A stretch of DNA of 17,548 bases from Ophiosphaerella korrae. Its lineage: Eukaryota > Ascomycota > Dothideomycetes > Pleosporales > Phaeosphaeriaceae. Under the pieces are notes generated by a model, which saw only the letters and a list, made by a program, of their open reading frames with translations, did not search any database and was not told the DNA's origin. Both the position numbers and the translations under genes were made by a program. Each line of letters starts with the position of its first letter. The first letter of the stretch is position 1. The stretch spans positions 1-17,548 of the forward strand of contig JALNQF010000663.1 in the NCBI GenBank assembly GCA_028456385.1. Direction: 5' to 3'. Below, piece after piece: positions 8,941 to 17,548 of the stretch.

Positions 8941-9036
8941 AGTGTCTATAATTTACCTCCCCGCACGCTAGTAAACGCACACAAGTTATTACTTTACTCT
9001 TAAACTTCTTTATTTAATTGCAGTTAACTTCTCACA

Positions 9037-10860
9037 ATGTTATCCTCTAGAATATTATCCTCTAGAATATCTAATCAAGCTACTAAGAGGCTAGCGTAGA
9101 CGTAAAAACAGTAACAAACTAAGGCTAGTTCTAAAGCCTCGCAAAAGGCTATCTGTAACTCGCTCCCCTTTAAAGTTTCTACTAAGCTGCAGCTACATCT
9201 TATCTAGTCTAAGTACAGCCCTAGGCAGCAACCTTAGGCTCCTAAGTCTAAGTAGCTTGCACTAATATAGCAAGACTTAGATACTATCTAATATATAGTA
9301 TCTATTATATATATAGCTATCCTAAACCTAAACTACGTTAATAGCGCTAATATCTCTTACTACACTATAATCTACTTTGTAGACTACGTCTTAGTAGAGT
9401 AAGAGTAAACCTTACTAGGCTTAGTAGAGTCTATAAGATTAGTATATATTTAAAGTATACCCTACTATTACCTCTACACTAATATACTAACATTATTAGC
9501 TAAAACTTAAATTTACTACTATAGAAGCCTATAGGTAGAACTTTTTGTAAGCCTAGTTTAAGGTATAGATAAAGTATTAAGTAGCGCCTTTTATATCTAC
9601 TACACGTTAGCTAAAGAAACTAGCGCTTAACTTAGCTATAATAGAACTAGTTAATACACTTAACAAGTTGTTAAAGAAGTTAGCTACTCTACTTTATAAA
9701 GTTAACGAGCCTATATATAACTATATATATTAGGGATATAGAGATATAGCTTAGGCTACTATTACTAGTACTACCTCTAGTATATACAAGTTTACTACAA
9801 CCTAGTAGGCGTAGTTAAATAAAGACTCTAGCTATACTAGTACCTCTAGTTACTATATAGGTAGTATTAGGAGTATATTAGCTATATCTATATTAACTAG
9901 TAGTAGAACTAGTTACTACTACAACAATAGAGACAATAGCTATTTCTATTCTATAATACTTGTTCTTAGTAAAAGTAGTAACCTTAAGCTACCTAAGACT
10001 AGCCTCTAGGTTTATATTAAACCTAGTAATATTATCTTCTTCTTTACTAACTAGTAGCTACACAAGTTAGATATTAATAACAACTCTCTAGACTTAGTAG
10101 GGTTTTAGATAGTCTTTATAATCTAGACTAATTAGTAGATAATAAGTTATACTAAGTCTAATATATATAAGAACCTAAAGTATAGAGATTTCTACTACGT
10201 TAAGTAGAATAATAGAGACGTAAAAGCTATTAATAATAGTAAATAGGGTAATAATAGAACGTATAATTTAGTATCTTAGGTAGCTAGCCTGTAGCTTAAG
10301 TAAATAATATATATATTAATAACTCCTTATACGTTCTACAAACTATGCGCTAAGAATATAGTTAGCGTAAAGACTAGAAACTAATTATACTTGCGACTAT
10401 AGTAAGCTAAAACAAATTAGCAAATATTGTATTAGAGTAGTGTATATTATTAATAAGTAATTATTAATTAATTCTACAACCTAGGCTAACTAAACTATTA
10501 TATATCTAGAGGGCTACGCTTACGTATAGAAAAAGGAGCTCTAAGGCGTATTATAGGTAAGATATATAAGTATATACTAGCGTAAGTTAATACAAGTTAT
10601 TTACTATTTATAGTAATTTCTACCTAGAAAAAAACTTAACCTTTTTATATATAGAGTAGAGCTAGAGTTACGTGTAAGAGCTTAGCTTCTAATTAGTCTA
10701 TATACTAACTTCTAGCTAGTAAAAGCCTTAGTTTGTCCTAGCCTCCTAGTATTCTTTAGCCTAAATAAACTATTAGAGAAATAGCGCTATATCCTACTAC
10801 TATTAGAAAGCCCTTAAAGAGTATTACAATTTATATATTAAGTATACTATACTTAAGACT
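9037..10860 (+). pseudogene. RIP-decayed gene with preserved start, unrecognised
   Basis: I do not recognise this gene. The ATG at 9037-9039 (context CTCACAATGT) has an in-frame stop just upstream (9025-9027) and an intron-like acceptor (TTTAATTGCAG, 9013-9023) nearby. The first 120 codons read in this phase; the opening is basic and polar, and row 9121-9180 has no stop. Between about 9400 and 9505 the trace moves to the next phase, through an indel or a lost intron, and can be followed to about 10860. It passes a Leu-rich amphipathic, coiled-coil-like part (LKKLALNLAIIELVNTL, 9611-9661), a Ser/Thr/Tyr/Asn-rich part without stops (9842-9960), a stop-free basic stretch with GLRLRIEKGALRR (10511-10549) and a Pro/Ile-rich end. 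The 5' end still holds CAA, CAG and CTG codons; the 3' end is saturated with TAG/TAA. No catalytic motif is evident. A transposon structural or DNA-binding protein is possible. Confidence 0.5.
9040..9069 (+). repeat. Perfect 15-bp in-frame duplication after the ATG
   Basis: TTATCCTCTAGAATA occurs twice in direct succession (9040-9054 and 9055-9069), immediately after the 9037 ATG. It adds five codons without breaking the frame. Perfect identity shows that it is recent or was spared by RIP. Confidence 0.9.
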
Positions 10861-10869
10861 ATAGGTAGT

Positions 10870-12419
10870 AGTATATATAGGCTATAAGTATCTTAAAGCT
10901 TAGTAAGGTAGTAATTCTACTATATAGTTATGTAGAGTCGCCTAAAATATAAGCTAGTTTCCTTAAAGATATTCTTCTAAGTATCTTAATATTATGCTAA
11001 GGAGACTTTACGCGCTAAAACTTTAAGATATTACTTATACTAATATAATATTACTATTAATACTATATACAACAATTATTATAGTATTACTATAAGGAAC
11101 GCTCTAAGCTTATAAATAATTACTAGTAGCTACGTAAATTTTATAGCTTAGAGTAGTAGTAGGTACTAACAATCTACTTATAAGTATATACTACTTATAG
11201 TAGTAGTATAGCTACTTCTTACTAGCAATATCGCGTTTGTTACTATATTAGATTAACGTAATTAGCTAGTCTAGTAGTAAAGCTTAACAAAAATAGTTAT
11301 ATAAAGAAGCCTAATTAATTAATAGAATACCTATTCCTACTTTATAGCTCTTAGCGTATATATTCTAATATTAGATTTACTCTACTCTAAGTAGACTTTC
11401 TATAGGGTATAAATATAGAATAGGTAATAAAAGTACTACTATATTTATTTTAACTTGCTATAGCTTTACTTATCGTATTAACTTAACTATAGCCTTAAAT
11501 ATAGACCTCTTATTGCTCCTAATTAGGTTAATACAATAGGTAAGTTTAAACCTATATAATTTAGCTTGTACTAATCTAATTGTTATAGCTATTAAAATTA
11601 TAATAAACCTAACCTTTCTACTATCTTAAAAATATAAGCAATAAAGACAAATAGTAGGTAAATTCGTAGATAATACCTAAAGAGATAAGCAAGAATAGAT
11701 TACCTACTTAGGTAGTAATAGGGTAAGATACGTATATTAATATTATTATAGTAGTAGTAGGGTTATTTCCTATATAGAATATATAGTCGCGATAAGCTTA
11801 AAAATAAGAACTAGAAAATTTCCTAATACAAGTTCTACTCTTATATATAACTTCTTAGTAATTAGAATTAAAAAATTGTTTAGTAATTAATACTTCTACA
11901 CAATTACCTATTGTAGTAAAATTAGATAAGATATAGTTAAAACTTAAAATTATAAAAATCTCTAAGTTTAATACGCTAATAGCTTATATAATAGTAAAGT
12001 AGCTTAAATATTAGTATAAAATAGAAAAGTAACTAAAATTACCTTAAAATTAAGCTTTTTATATAAATAGCAACCTCCTACTATCCTAACGCGTATAAGC
12101 CTTTCTTCTTCCTATAAAGTCCTATTAGTTATACTATCTACTAACTCTTTAGTAACTAAGCTTATAGTAGAAGCGTTCGTAAAAGTTATAACTAATAGTA
12201 AGAGTATATAGTAACTCTATTAATTCTCTAGGAGATAATAAGCAAGATAAGATACTAGATAGTTAGTCCTATTACCTTGTAATACGTAGGTAGCTAATAC
12301 GTAAACTAGTATAGAAAATGTTCTTATTATAACTATAAAGTATATATAGCAACTATATTAACTAACCTAGCTACAGCTAGATCTAGTTATATTTACTATC
12401 CTCGCTAACTCCTACGTTA
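10870..12419. other. RIP-mutated stretch, no defensible gene
   Basis: Several phases show short open runs (for example + strand rows 11081-11240 and 11341-11400), but none extends convincingly. Stops are TAA/TAG. The 11400-11760 part would be Gln-rich if read in the 9037 phase, which is compatible with a downstream continuation of that gene but not shown. It separates the + strand trace on the left from the - strand traces on the right. Confidence 0.4.
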
Positions 12420-15290
12420 ACGCGCTTACTTACTATCCTACTAATATCCTCTCCTACTTAATATTAAAGTGCTCCTCTCTATAGTTATATAATATTCTTA
12501 AACTTCTTCTACTTTTTTACTACTTATATATACGTTAAAATTAGTACTATATATAAAGAGGATAACAAAGAGAGTAATACGTTTAAGACTAGTTAGTATT
12601 AATATTATATTAGGTATAGAGTGTAGAGGAACGCTTTAGCTTAAAATAAAGATATATTATACTAAGGTAATAGATATTAAAGTTATTAATAATTTCTATA
12701 CTCTCTTATAGCTAGTAATTAGACCTTCGCGTTATTTATAACTATAGAGACGCGTAGTATATCTACTATACGCACTTCTCTATCTATTAAATACCTTAAA
12801 CTTAATAAAGCGAGATTTTAATCTTTGTTAGAAAGTAGTAAGAGATATCTAGATTAAGTATATCCTAATAGCCCTACAAATCCTTCTTATACAACGTGTA
12901 GTAGCGTAGTTTTACTATACCTACTATCTAGTCTAGAAAGTAAAAAACTATTTAATTTTAGTTTATAGCTATCTTATCCTTGTATAAGAGTAAGCGCTAT
13001 TTATCTAACTCTTTCTATAGTTTATATATTTATTAGTAGAAGTATATATTATCTCTACTAAACTCTAGATTACTACTAGTAGTATAAGGTCTATATTCGC
13101 CTATACCTTTGTCTCTATTCTTGTTATCTTTGTCCCTATTATCTTTTAAGTAATTACTATTATAACTAGTAGTATTACTATAGAAACTACTTATCTAGTC
13201 TATATTATGTAGCGTTAAGCTTTTATAATTATACGTAATATTACTAAATTAGTATCCTAATAATAACTATAAGTCTAGTAATACCTAAGTTATTTAGATA
13301 ACCTAGCCTCTCTTACTAAGAATACTAAGATATAGCGCTATTAAGTTTAGAAGTAATTTTAGCTCGTTATAATAGATAATTACTATTATAACTAATAAGC
13401 CTTGTAGTATAAAGTAAAGACTAATATTAGCTATCTAGTAAGCTATCTTATCGCTAAGACTATTACTAATAATAAGTTTGTCTCTAGTCTTTGTTCCTAG
13501 ATAGGATTTTTATAGAGAGTAAGACTAAGTAACTCTCTCTATTCTAGATATAGATAGGTATTATAATTAGGATAATAATACTTATTACAACGTTGTAGTA
13601 GGTACTATACTCTAGTCTTATAGTCTAAGACTAATTTATAATAGATTATATCTCTTCTTCTATACTAGATAGTTACTTAGTTTACGCTATTAAGAAGTTA
13701 TTACTAAAGCTTTATAGGATACGTTGTTAACCTAGCTAAGTTTATCTTTGTAGCTCTTCCTAATTTTACTATTACTAGTATTACTCCCCTCTATACGCCT
13801 ATCTAAATCTAGATTAGTATATTAATTACTTTCTATTTCTTTAAGAGGAGAGATAGGTTATCTTAGGGAATAGAATAGCTCCTTAACTATTCCCTAAGTA
13901 TATATACTATCGTTACTATTCTTTTCCTTAAGGCTATTTTAAGATAGGACTAGGCTTCTAGCGCTACTACCTTAGCTATTAAGAGGGCTAAGAGTAGGCT
14001 TATTACTAGCTCTAAAATAGAAATCTAGGCTACTAGGTATAGGTATATAGTCGAGTATAAGACTTTCTACCTATTACTTAGGTAGCCTTTGCTGCTTTGC
14101 TAAGTAAAGGTCTTCTAGCTCTAGTTCTAACGTAATATTTAATATCTCTACTAAGGAGATTATCGTGTTACTAGATAAATAGCGTATTTGTTTACGTATT
14201 AATAGTAGTCTATTTATTACGTTAACGCTAAAGTGTAGTTTGTCCTCTACTAGTAATAGCTCTAAAGATATTAAAATAGGCTCCTTAACTAGTACTAGAA
14301 TACTACTTACTATAGTAAATACTCTCTATACTTTCTATAGAGAGGACACGTATACTAGCTACGTCTAGATTACTATCCTATCTAGTATAGTATCCTTTAG
14401 TGCCTAGCGCTCTATTACTAGGCTTAACTTACGTTATATTATAATACTCTTTAGCTATATTACTCTCTATAAGTAAAAGAAATTCTATTATAAATTAGTA
14501 AATAAGTACTATATTCTACTTATATACTTACCTAGGCTATTTCTATTAAATAAACTATTTAGAGCTAAGTTTATCTTTGTAATACTTATAGTATAGCTTA
14601 TCTCTCTTCTAGTAAGTAATTCTCTACTAGACTAGTAATACTCTAGCTTTTTTAGTTTAGAGGTAGTACTAAGACTACTAACTACGTCTACGCCTATATA
14701 TTAGTTTAGTTCTATTAGCTTGTAATAGTTAGTAAGTAGGTAATACTATAGTCTAGCGAAGTAGAAGCGTCTATAGCTCTAGGTAAAGTAGGTACTTTTA
14801 GATTAAAAGAGCGTAATGTATTTAAATCTAGTATTAGGAAATTATTAATATAGAACTACTTTCTATTATCTTTAGAGCTAACTCCTAAATAGCTATACTC
14901 TACTATCTTTATTATAGCTATTAATTTAGCTCTAGATTTTAGCTTAGGCTTAGACGCTTAAGGAACGTATAGAACAATTTTTATAGGAAAAAAAGGGGCT
15001 AATAATAAGGTACTATAAGAGGAGGCTATTTTTAGTATAGAAATCTAGTAACTTCTCTAATTGTAAGGAGTTTAATAGAAGTAGCTCTCTCTAAACTAAG
15101 CGTCGCTTTATATATTATAGTTAATACTACTACCTAAGAATAGCCTATAGAAATACTATATCTATCGCGGAAATAGTTATAGTAGGCGTAGCAACTAGTA
15201 CAAGGGCGCTCCTTATAGAGAGGATAAATAAACTTAAAGCCTAGTAGTATTAGTGTCTCTAAGAGGAACTGCGTATTACTCTCTTAAGTA
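12420..15290 (-). pseudogene. RIP-decayed minus-strand coding mosaic, unrecognised
   Basis: I do not recognise this gene or genes. Reading the - strand, low-stop runs succeed each other but change phase several times: 15290-15061, 14940-14761, 14700-14521, 14460-14041, 14040-13021 (itself interrupted near 13561) and 12800-12420. Rows with no stop include 15181-15240, 15061-15120, 14881-14940, 14521-14580, 13981-14040, 13741-13800, 13321-13380 and 13081-13140. Features seen: a Cys-x2-Cys pair inside KERPCTSCYAYYNYF (codons ending near 15191-15220); a Ser/Asn/Tyr-rich stretch followed by a strongly charged K/D/N/R run (13160-13085); and a KEL.K..LLLYKDKI coiled-coil-like stretch (about 13012-12970). 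The phase changes mean indels, lost introns or several genes. A CxxC plus a charged coil would suit a transposon nucleic-acid-binding protein, but this is inference. Ends are approximate. Confidence 0.4.
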
Positions 15291-15989
15291 GTATAGATAG
15301 GCTTATTATATTAAGAGTTAGCCTAGCTTATATAACAATTAGCTAGTAAATAGTTATTATAACTAGGTTATACATATCTTTTAGCTATCTAAAGATCTAT
15401 ATTACTTTAGATAAAACTACTAATTACTAGCTTCTTCTTTAATCCCTAACTACCTTTTTACGTAAGATAGGTCTATACTAGATAACGTATAAATACGTAA
15501 TTCTTACTAATAGCGCCTTATACTATCTAGTAATTAGACTTTAGGGCTTTGTTCGCCTCCTGTAGTACGCCTAAGGCTATCTCTAAGCTATTAGCTACTA
15601 ACTTCTAGATATTAGCCCCCTACTAGTTATATTATAATATTACAGTAACGCTGTATACTTTATGCAAGGTAGAGTATCTTACTAGTACTAATATAGATAC
15701 TAGGATAGCCTAAATTAATACGTTATACGGGTAAATAGCTATATTACTACCTAAAAGATTAGTCTAGCGTATTTAACTAAAAGAGTAGGGCGCAATATAG
15801 GCGTATTAGAGCTAAGATAATAGTGTAAGAGATACGTATTTGTTCGCTTAAAATAGGAATAGGAAAAGGCGTAGTAAATACTAGTAGTAAGTCTAGAGTA
15901 AGAGAGGGAGTATTATAAGACTATATACTAGTATAGCTATATAATAGGTAGTAAGCTTCGCCCTTTAGCTATAGCTACTACTAACGTAA
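15291..15989. other. RIP-mutated stretch, no clear gene
   Basis: AT-rich and TpA-rich. The - strand coding mosaic may extend upstream into this part (15541-15600 has a stop-free row in one minus phase), but the rows between are not open in a single phase. A few TpG and CpA words remain near 15550-15560 and 15640-15670. Confidence 0.4.
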
Positions 15990-16370
15990 GGTAAGTAAGT
16001 ATCTTAGGAGAGAAGAGAGAGAGCTTACAATAAAGAATAGAGAGAAGTAAGAGTACGTAAGAGTATAAGAATAGAAAATAAGAGGGCTACTAAATACTTG
16101 TTAATACAAGCTAAGTATTAGTTTTAGTAGCTAAAATCTTTAGAGCACGAAAAGCTAGACGGTGCAGTCTAAATAAGGGTAAAATAATAGGGACAAGAAG
16201 AGGTAGTATAGTAATAGGTAGTAGTAGATTTAAAAAATGCCTTATAAGGGATACGCTAAGGCCTAATAAGAGTAGTTAGCGTATATAAGGAGAGTACGGA
16301 TAGAGGAGTAAGAGTAGAGAGAAAAAGTTAAAAAGAGAGAGAAAAAATAACAATAGAGGGAAGGCGTTTT
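15990..16370. other. Purine-rich tract (pyrimidine-rich on the minus strand)
   Basis: The + strand is markedly rich in A and G, for example GGAGAGAAGAGAGAGAGC near 16007-16024 and GAGAGAAAAAGTTAAAAAGA near 16316-16336. Read on the - strand it is C/T-rich, as fungal promoters and leaders often are, with TATATACGC-like sequence near 16280. It lies upstream of the - strand coding mosaic and could be its former promoter. Long purine runs can also form triplex DNA. Both roles are inference. Confidence 0.35.
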
Positions 16371-17264
16371 ATAGTAAACGTCTAAGTTAATTACCTATTC
16401 GAGTGTAGCGCGAAAGTTGTAAGCGAGGCCTAGATTCCCTAAATAGAGTACCTCTATTTCCTAATATAAGCTTACTATTAGATTGTTTACTATTATATAC
16501 TTATAGTAGTATTTTATTATCTCTTTCTAGTTTATACTAAGTAATAGCTTTCTATTATCTTAAAAGGTTATAGACTAAATTAGTACTATATATTTAATAG
16601 CTACTAAAAAGTCTTAAGTAATTATATTAATTTATAGTAACTTTACTACTTAATATATTTTAGCCTTAGTAGTAGCGTAGTTATACTTAGCTATCTATAT
16701 ATCCTAATTTTCTAGGCTTTTTATAGGCTTAAGTAATTTAAAGTATTTATTACGTATACGCTCTTACTTAATATACTTGTCTACGCTAATAGTTTACTTT
16801 AGGTTTAATAGCTACTAATATAGAGATTAGTTTAGTAAGTAGTATATACGTAGTAGATATAGTAAGACTAAGGATTAGATAAATATTATAATATACTAGA
16901 GACTTAACTACTCTTTTTTATAGTTATATTAGTTACTATAGTATTACTTAGCTAATATTTTATAGTATTTAAGGTCTTCTTTAAAAGCTTTATAACTAGT
17001 AGCTAAGAGTTTAAACTACTATGTAAGAGTCTTAATACCTAATACTAGAGTGTAGTTAGCTATTACTAGAGCTCTAATTAGTTCTAGTCTCTAAATTAGC
17101 TAAGTAGAAGATTCTAGGTTAATCTTATCCTAAATATTATATACTACGTATCTAGATTATAGTTAAATTATCTATATAGTATAATCTTTATTAGTTCTTA
17201 ATATTATAGTTAGATTATATTAGATTATACTAGCTATCTTGTTTTAGCTTTAAGTTATAAAAAG
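16371..17264. other. RIP-mutated stretch, no clear gene
   Basis: AT-rich, TpA-rich sequence with a brief CG-richer spot at 16400-16430. I see no coding trace that I can defend. Loose repeats of TAGATTATA-type words occur at 17150-17235. Confidence 0.5.
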
Positions 17265-17476
17265 GTAAGAAATTATTACTTTTTAGAGTATACTTTAGTT
17301 AAAGCTAAGTATAGTACTTAGCTTAATTTAAGAGTTATTAGAGGGCTACTAAAAAGTAAGAGATTTACGCCTTTTTTTAAAGATGCTCGTAGTACTACTA
17401 GAAGGTAAGAAAATAGTACTTTTTACTAACGCGCGTAGAGCTACTAGAGAGTAGAAGATTAGCACTTTTTACTAAT
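17265..17476. repeat. Four degenerate direct repeats
   Basis: A unit of about 25 bases with the shape GTAAGAAATTA(G/T)TACTTTTTA recurs at about 17265, 17356, 17405 and 17451 (spacing 91, 49 and 46). Copies 2 to 4 are preceded by CTACTA(A/G)A. Each unit is itself loosely self-complementary (AAGTAA... with TTACTTTT). They lie just before the 12-bp array and may be part of the same subterminal or satellite structure. Confidence 0.6.
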
Positions 17477-17488
17477 ACTCTTTATAGT

Positions 17489-17548
17489 ACTTAGCTTAAT
17501 ACTTAGCTTAATACTTAAGTTAATACTTAAGTTAATACTTAAGTTAAT
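17489..17548. repeat. 12-bp tandem repeat, five copies, reaching the window end
   Basis: Five exact-length units start at 17489, 17501, 17513, 17525 and 17537. The first two read ACTTAGCTTAAT and the last three ACTTAAGTTAAT. The second form contains the palindrome ACTTAAGT. The array is cut by the window edge, so its length is unknown. A single unit-like ACTTAGCTTAAT also occurs at about 17319-17330, just upstream. Confidence 0.95.

Larger units (their letters stand above)
7761..8985. other. GC-rich, non-RIP island
   Basis: About 1.2 kb has ordinary composition: GC-rich, CpA and TpG normal (8101-8160 has 6 CpA, 7 TpG and 1 TpA), with dense CpG near 7870-7900. The left edge lies near 7761-7780 and the right edge is more gradual, about 8940-8985. 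All reading frames of any length in the window fall here (within 7900-8705), but several overlap on both strands at once, are rich in Arg, Ala, Pro and Ser, and lack recognisable domains, as chance ORFs in GC-rich DNA do. The best reading is a unique host segment caught between RIP-mutated repeats. A spared non-autonomous element is the alternative. It could hold a promoter or a non-coding RNA. Confidence 0.85.
8986..17548. other. Right RIP-mutated AT-rich block
   Basis: It has the same signature as the left block: TpA excess, CpA/TpG scarcity, CpG kept. The first 250 bases (to about 9260) still hold many CpA and TpG words, so mutation load rises with distance from the island, mirroring the left side. 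Contents are two large dead coding regions of opposite strand, a purine-rich tract and terminal repeats. Confidence 0.9.

Noticed and set aside
7761..8985. Bacterial insertion or horizontally acquired gene
   Set aside because: GC contrast alone suggests it, but there is no coding sequence, and the contrast is explained by RIP having lowered the GC of both flanks.
7761..8985. rDNA or 5S rRNA fragment
   Set aside because: I saw no recognisable 5S, 5.8S, 18S or 28S core sequence on either strand.
9037..11760. One uninterrupted Gln-rich protein of about 900 codons read in the phase of the 9037 ATG
   Set aside because: After about 9500 this phase has as many or more stops than chance, while the next phase has long stop-free rows, so the phase change is the better reading.
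17489..17548. Telomeric repeat
   Set aside because: The 12-bp unit (ACTTAAGTTAAT) has no G-rich strand and does not resemble any fungal telomere repeat that I know.

Overview
The window looks like a heavily mutated, AT-rich heterochromatic block from a filamentous ascomycete (Pezizomycotina). A short GC-rich island of ordinary sequence sits in the middle. The key sign is dinucleotide composition. Across about 1-7760 and 8985-17548, CpA and TpG are almost absent and TpA is in great excess, while CpG survives. In 6181-6240, for example, I count 13 TpA, 0 CpA, 0 TpG and 2 CpG; in 8101-8160 I count 1 TpA, 6 CpA and 7 TpG. This is the fingerprint of repeat-induced point mutation (RIP), which turns CpA into TpA on both strands of duplicated DNA. 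It explains why no open reading frame of useful length survives outside the island and why in-frame stops are TAA or TAG. The species cannot be fixed from the sequence; a bipartite, RIP-active genome such as those of many Dothideomycetes is a guess.

Left arm (1-7760). A 25-bp tandem repeat opens the window. A long, stop-ridden but single-phase coding trace follows (241-2640, unrecognised). Next comes the best-identified gene, a dead PIF/Harbinger (DDE_Tnp_4-type) transposase on the + strand (2641-3666). A 113-bp near-perfect palindrome follows (3701-3813). Beyond it, facing the transposase, lies a dead Myb/SANT-like DNA-binding protein on the - strand (4427-5104). PIF/Harbinger elements characteristically carry a transposase plus a Myb/SANT-like protein, so these two probably belong to one convergent two-gene transposon. 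Another unrecognised + strand coding trace lies at 6301-7119.

Island (about 7761-8985). This GC-rich sequence keeps normal CpA/TpG. It contains a pyrimidine-rich tract with four 15-bp repeats, a 46-bp imperfect direct duplication, a decayed tRNA-like (RNA polymerase III box B) trace on the - strand and small inverted repeats. I see no convincing protein gene in it. RIP intensity fades towards the island from both sides, as expected for a unique segment between repeats.

Right arm (8986-17548). A + strand coding trace begins at a good ATG at 9037 and runs to about 10860. A mosaic of - strand coding traces occupies 12420-15290, including a CxxC motif and a charged, coiled-coil-like part. Neither family is recognised. 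A purine-rich tract (about 15990-16370), degenerate repeats (17265-17476) and a 12-bp tandem array (17489-17548) close the window.

Overall this is a transposon graveyard: no intact gene is visible. All decayed-gene calls rest on hand translation by phase, with no database search.
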